64,000 bases of DNA, from positions 62,001 to 126,000 of the forward strand of contig CAVZRO010000021.1 in NCBI GenBank assembly GCA_963777625.1. Reading direction: 5' to 3'. How positions within the stretch are numbered: the stretch's first letter is position 1; the number at the start of each line of letters is the position of its first letter. Made by a program: the position numbers and the translations under genes. This document shows, piece by piece, positions 62,306-64,000 of the stretch. The notes under the pieces are model-generated. The model did not search any database and was not told the DNA's origin. It was given only the letters and a program-made list of their open reading frames with translations. Origin of the DNA: DATDIC01 sp963777625 (lineage in GTDB: Bacteria > Pseudomonadota > Alphaproteobacteria > Acetobacterales > Acetobacteraceae).

Positions 62306-63206
62306 GTGATCCGGGGGCGCCGGCTGCTGCGACTCGCTTGGCACTTGGCGCGAGATACCGTGGCCGGATTCATCGTCGATGATGCGCTCAGTCGGGGCGC
62401 GGCGATCTCCTACTACACGATTTTTTCGTTGGCCCCGGTCCTGCTGATCGCCATCGCGGTTGCCGGGCTGTTCTTCGGTTATCAGGCAGCACAGGGGGCG
62501 ATCGTCGGGCAGTTGAGCGGCCTGATGGGACAGGACAGCGCCACCGCCTTACAGAATTTGCTGCAAGGCGCGCGCTACCGCGGCGGCGGACTGCTCGCCA
62601 CCGGGATCGGTGTCGTCACCCTGGCAATCACCGCGACTGGCGTTTTCACCGAACTGCAAACATCCTTGAACCTGATCTGGAAAGCGGAGCCGCCACGTTC
62701 GATCACCATGGCGATCGGTACGGGCACGGTTGCTGTCGCTTGGGCTGATTGCCGCGCTCGGTTTCTTGCTGCTGGTGTCCCTGGCTGCCAGCGCAATCTT
62801 GCAAGCAGCCGGAGCCTGGCTGAGCGATCACGCGAGCGGGCTTCACGCGGTCGTCCGTCTAACCAGCGGACTGATTTCGCTTGTTCTGGTTACCGCGCTA
62901 TTCGCCGCCATCTACAAGGTTTTACCAGACCGGGCTATCGGCTGGGGCGATGTGATGATCGGGGCGGCGGTCACGGCGCTGCTGTTCGTCGCCGGAAAAT
63001 ACCTGATTGGGCTTTATATCGGCAGCAGTGCAATCGCCAGCAGCTACGGGTCGGCCGGGTCGCTGCTGGTTCTGCTGTTGTGGATCTATTATTCCGTGCA
63101 GATATTCCTGCTGGGAGCCGAGTTCACCAAGACGTATGCCGGACTTCGGCGTGGTGGGCGCCCGCCATCGGTGCAACGGGGCGCACGCGAGACCCACCCC
63201 GCTTGA
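62306..63206 (+). CDS. YihY/BrkB family inner-membrane protein, one frameshift
   Basis: The GTG at 62306 is the likely start (IRGRRLLRLAWHLARDTVAG). The family features are SRGAAISYYTIFSLAPVLLI, SATALQNLLQGARYRGGGLL and TATGVFTELQTSLNLIWKAE. The frame changes near 62726, after which RLLSLGLIAALGFLLLVSLA, FAAIYKVLPDRAIGWGDVMI and GSAGSLLVLLLWIYYSVQIF follow. Taking one base out at the break gives 299 residues, the expected length. YihY proteins are poly-spanning membrane proteins of unknown function once called virulence factor BrkB. A second YihY-family gene follows 102 bases later. Confidence 0.85.
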
Positions 63207-63308
63207 GACGCACGATTTGCCACGCGCGTCCGGTTTATCACACCCGCTCGGAAACCCACGGCGCCGCTTGCGGTTACACCGAAGCCATTTCAGCCGCGGG
63301 TGTTTCCT

Positions 63309-64000
63309 GTGCCGGATGATCAGCGTTCACGGACCGTCGATGATGGAATAGGGCGTGAGGCCGCCAACCCCCGGCAGATCCCGGCACGCGGCTGGAAAAG
63401 CGTGCTCCGGCGCGCCTTGTCGGACAGTGGAAAAAAGAACCTTTCGCTGGTAGCCGGCGGGGTGACTTATTACGTGGTGCTGGCTCTGTTCCCCGGCCTT
63501 GCCGCCCTGGTATCGATTTTCGGCCTTGTTGCGGATCCTGGACGAGTGGAAGAACAAGTCAACGCCTTAAGTGGCATCCTGCCGGATTCGACAAAGCAGC
63601 TCATCGGCACCGAACTGCATCGACTGGTCTCCGCCTCCGGCGGCGCGCTCAGCATCGGGGTCGTGCTGGGCATCGCATTCGCGCTGTGGAGCGCCTCACG
63701 TGGAATGAGCGGGATGATCAGCGCGCTCGACATCGCCTATGATCAGCCCGAACGGCGCAGTTTCCTGCGGTTCAACGCGGTCGCACTGGTCCTGACGATT
63801 GGACTGATTGTTAGCGGCCTGATCGTGGTCGCACTCGTTGCCGGGCTGCCGGCCGTGCTGAGCGCAATAGGCGCGGATTCACGAACGAAATGGGTGACGC
63901 TGATCGTGGAATGGCCGCTGCTCATCGTCTTCGTGATGCTGATGCTCGCGGCGCTTTACCGGTTCGCCCCTGACCGCAGCGAGCCGCGCTGGGAGTGGAT
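63309..64000 (+). CDS. YihY/BrkB family inner-membrane protein, cut by window end
   Basis: A GTG at 63309 opens a frame with no stop up to the window edge (about 230 codons). It encodes LVAGGVTYYVVLALFPGLAA, LVSIFGLVADPGRVEEQVNA, SGILPDSTKQLIGTELHRLV, SIGVVLGIAFALWSASRGMS, ALDIAYDQPERRSFLRFNAV and at least four hydrophobic spans. It is YihY-like but diverged from the neighbour: the first has FSLAPVLLI where this has LALFPGLAALV. The start is uncertain; no strong ribosome-binding site is visible. It continues beyond 64000. Confidence 0.8.
   Translation, partial: MPDDQRSRTVDDGIGREAANPRQIPARGWKSVLRRALSDSGKKNLSLVAGGVTYYVVLALFPGLAALVSIFGLVADPGRVEEQVNALSGILPDSTKQLIGTELHRLVSASGGALSIGVVLGIAFALWSASRGMSGMISALDIAYDQPERRSFLRFNAVALVLTIGLIVSGLIVVALVAGLPAVLSAIGADSRTKWVTLIVEWPLLIVFVMLMLAALYRFAPDRSEPRWEW

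Overview
The window looks like a chromosomal segment of a high-GC alphaproteobacterium, plausibly of the Acetobacteraceae. This is an inference from strong GC bias, extensive ATGA/GTGA gene overlaps, a PQQ-type sorbosone-dehydrogenase homologue, a prkA-yeaH-spoVR operon and a separate secD-secF pair. No 16S gene or marker fixes the taxon. I see no CRISPR array, prophage or rRNA operon.

Layout. (1) Positions 1-2.8 kb are AT-richer and accessory-like: small genes with strong ribosome-binding sites, an excisionase-like helix-turn-helix gene, a truncated dGTPase and a 9-bp tandem repeat. They end at tRNA-Arg(CCT), whose 3' end points into this segment. (2) 3-6.7 kb: TPP riboswitch and thiC, a transglutaminase-like/TPR protein, msrB. 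(3) 6.7-24 kb: oxidoreductases and hydrolases (LLM flavoprotein, sorbosone dehydrogenase, GST, two alpha/beta hydrolases, two aldehyde dehydrogenases, an alcohol dehydrogenase, an SDR), a sugar ABC transporter without its ATPase, a ModA-like protein, and debris (group II intron, IS630 relic, decayed LLM and aldo/keto reductase genes). (4) 24.4-32.6 kb: prkA-yeaH-spoVR, a divergent ECF sigma/anti-sigma pair, and two sugar-transferase genes. (5) 32.5-41.9 kb: alpha-glucosidase, HpcH-type aldolase, two GNATs, a methyltransferase remnant, a sulfur-related cluster (rhodanese, EthD-like protein, D-cysteine desulfhydrase), an aldo/keto reductase and a two-gene chromate transporter. (6) 42-47 kb: a methyltransferase-like protein and a 1174-residue three-domain glycosyltransferase that share a short tryptophan/tyrosine repeat module. 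(7) 47-59 kb: amidohydrolase, secD-secF, ThrE-type exporter, ureohydrolase, DegP-type protease, and a polar amino-acid ABC operon ending in a FAD amino-acid oxidase. (8) 59-64 kb: an envelope cluster of DedA, ATP-grasp protein, UppP and two YihY-family proteins, the last cut by the window end.

A striking overall feature is that otherwise convincing genes (thiC twice, prkA, a GNAT, yihY, the intron maturase twice, the excisionase-like gene) are each broken by a net +1 base, several of them in short homopolymers. Residual insertion-type assembly errors explain this better than independent gene decay, but only raw reads can settle it. The most interesting candidate system is the repeat-module pair at 42.4-47 kb. 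The DedA/ATP-grasp/UppP cluster and the duplicated fossil at 34.2/35.5 kb come next.
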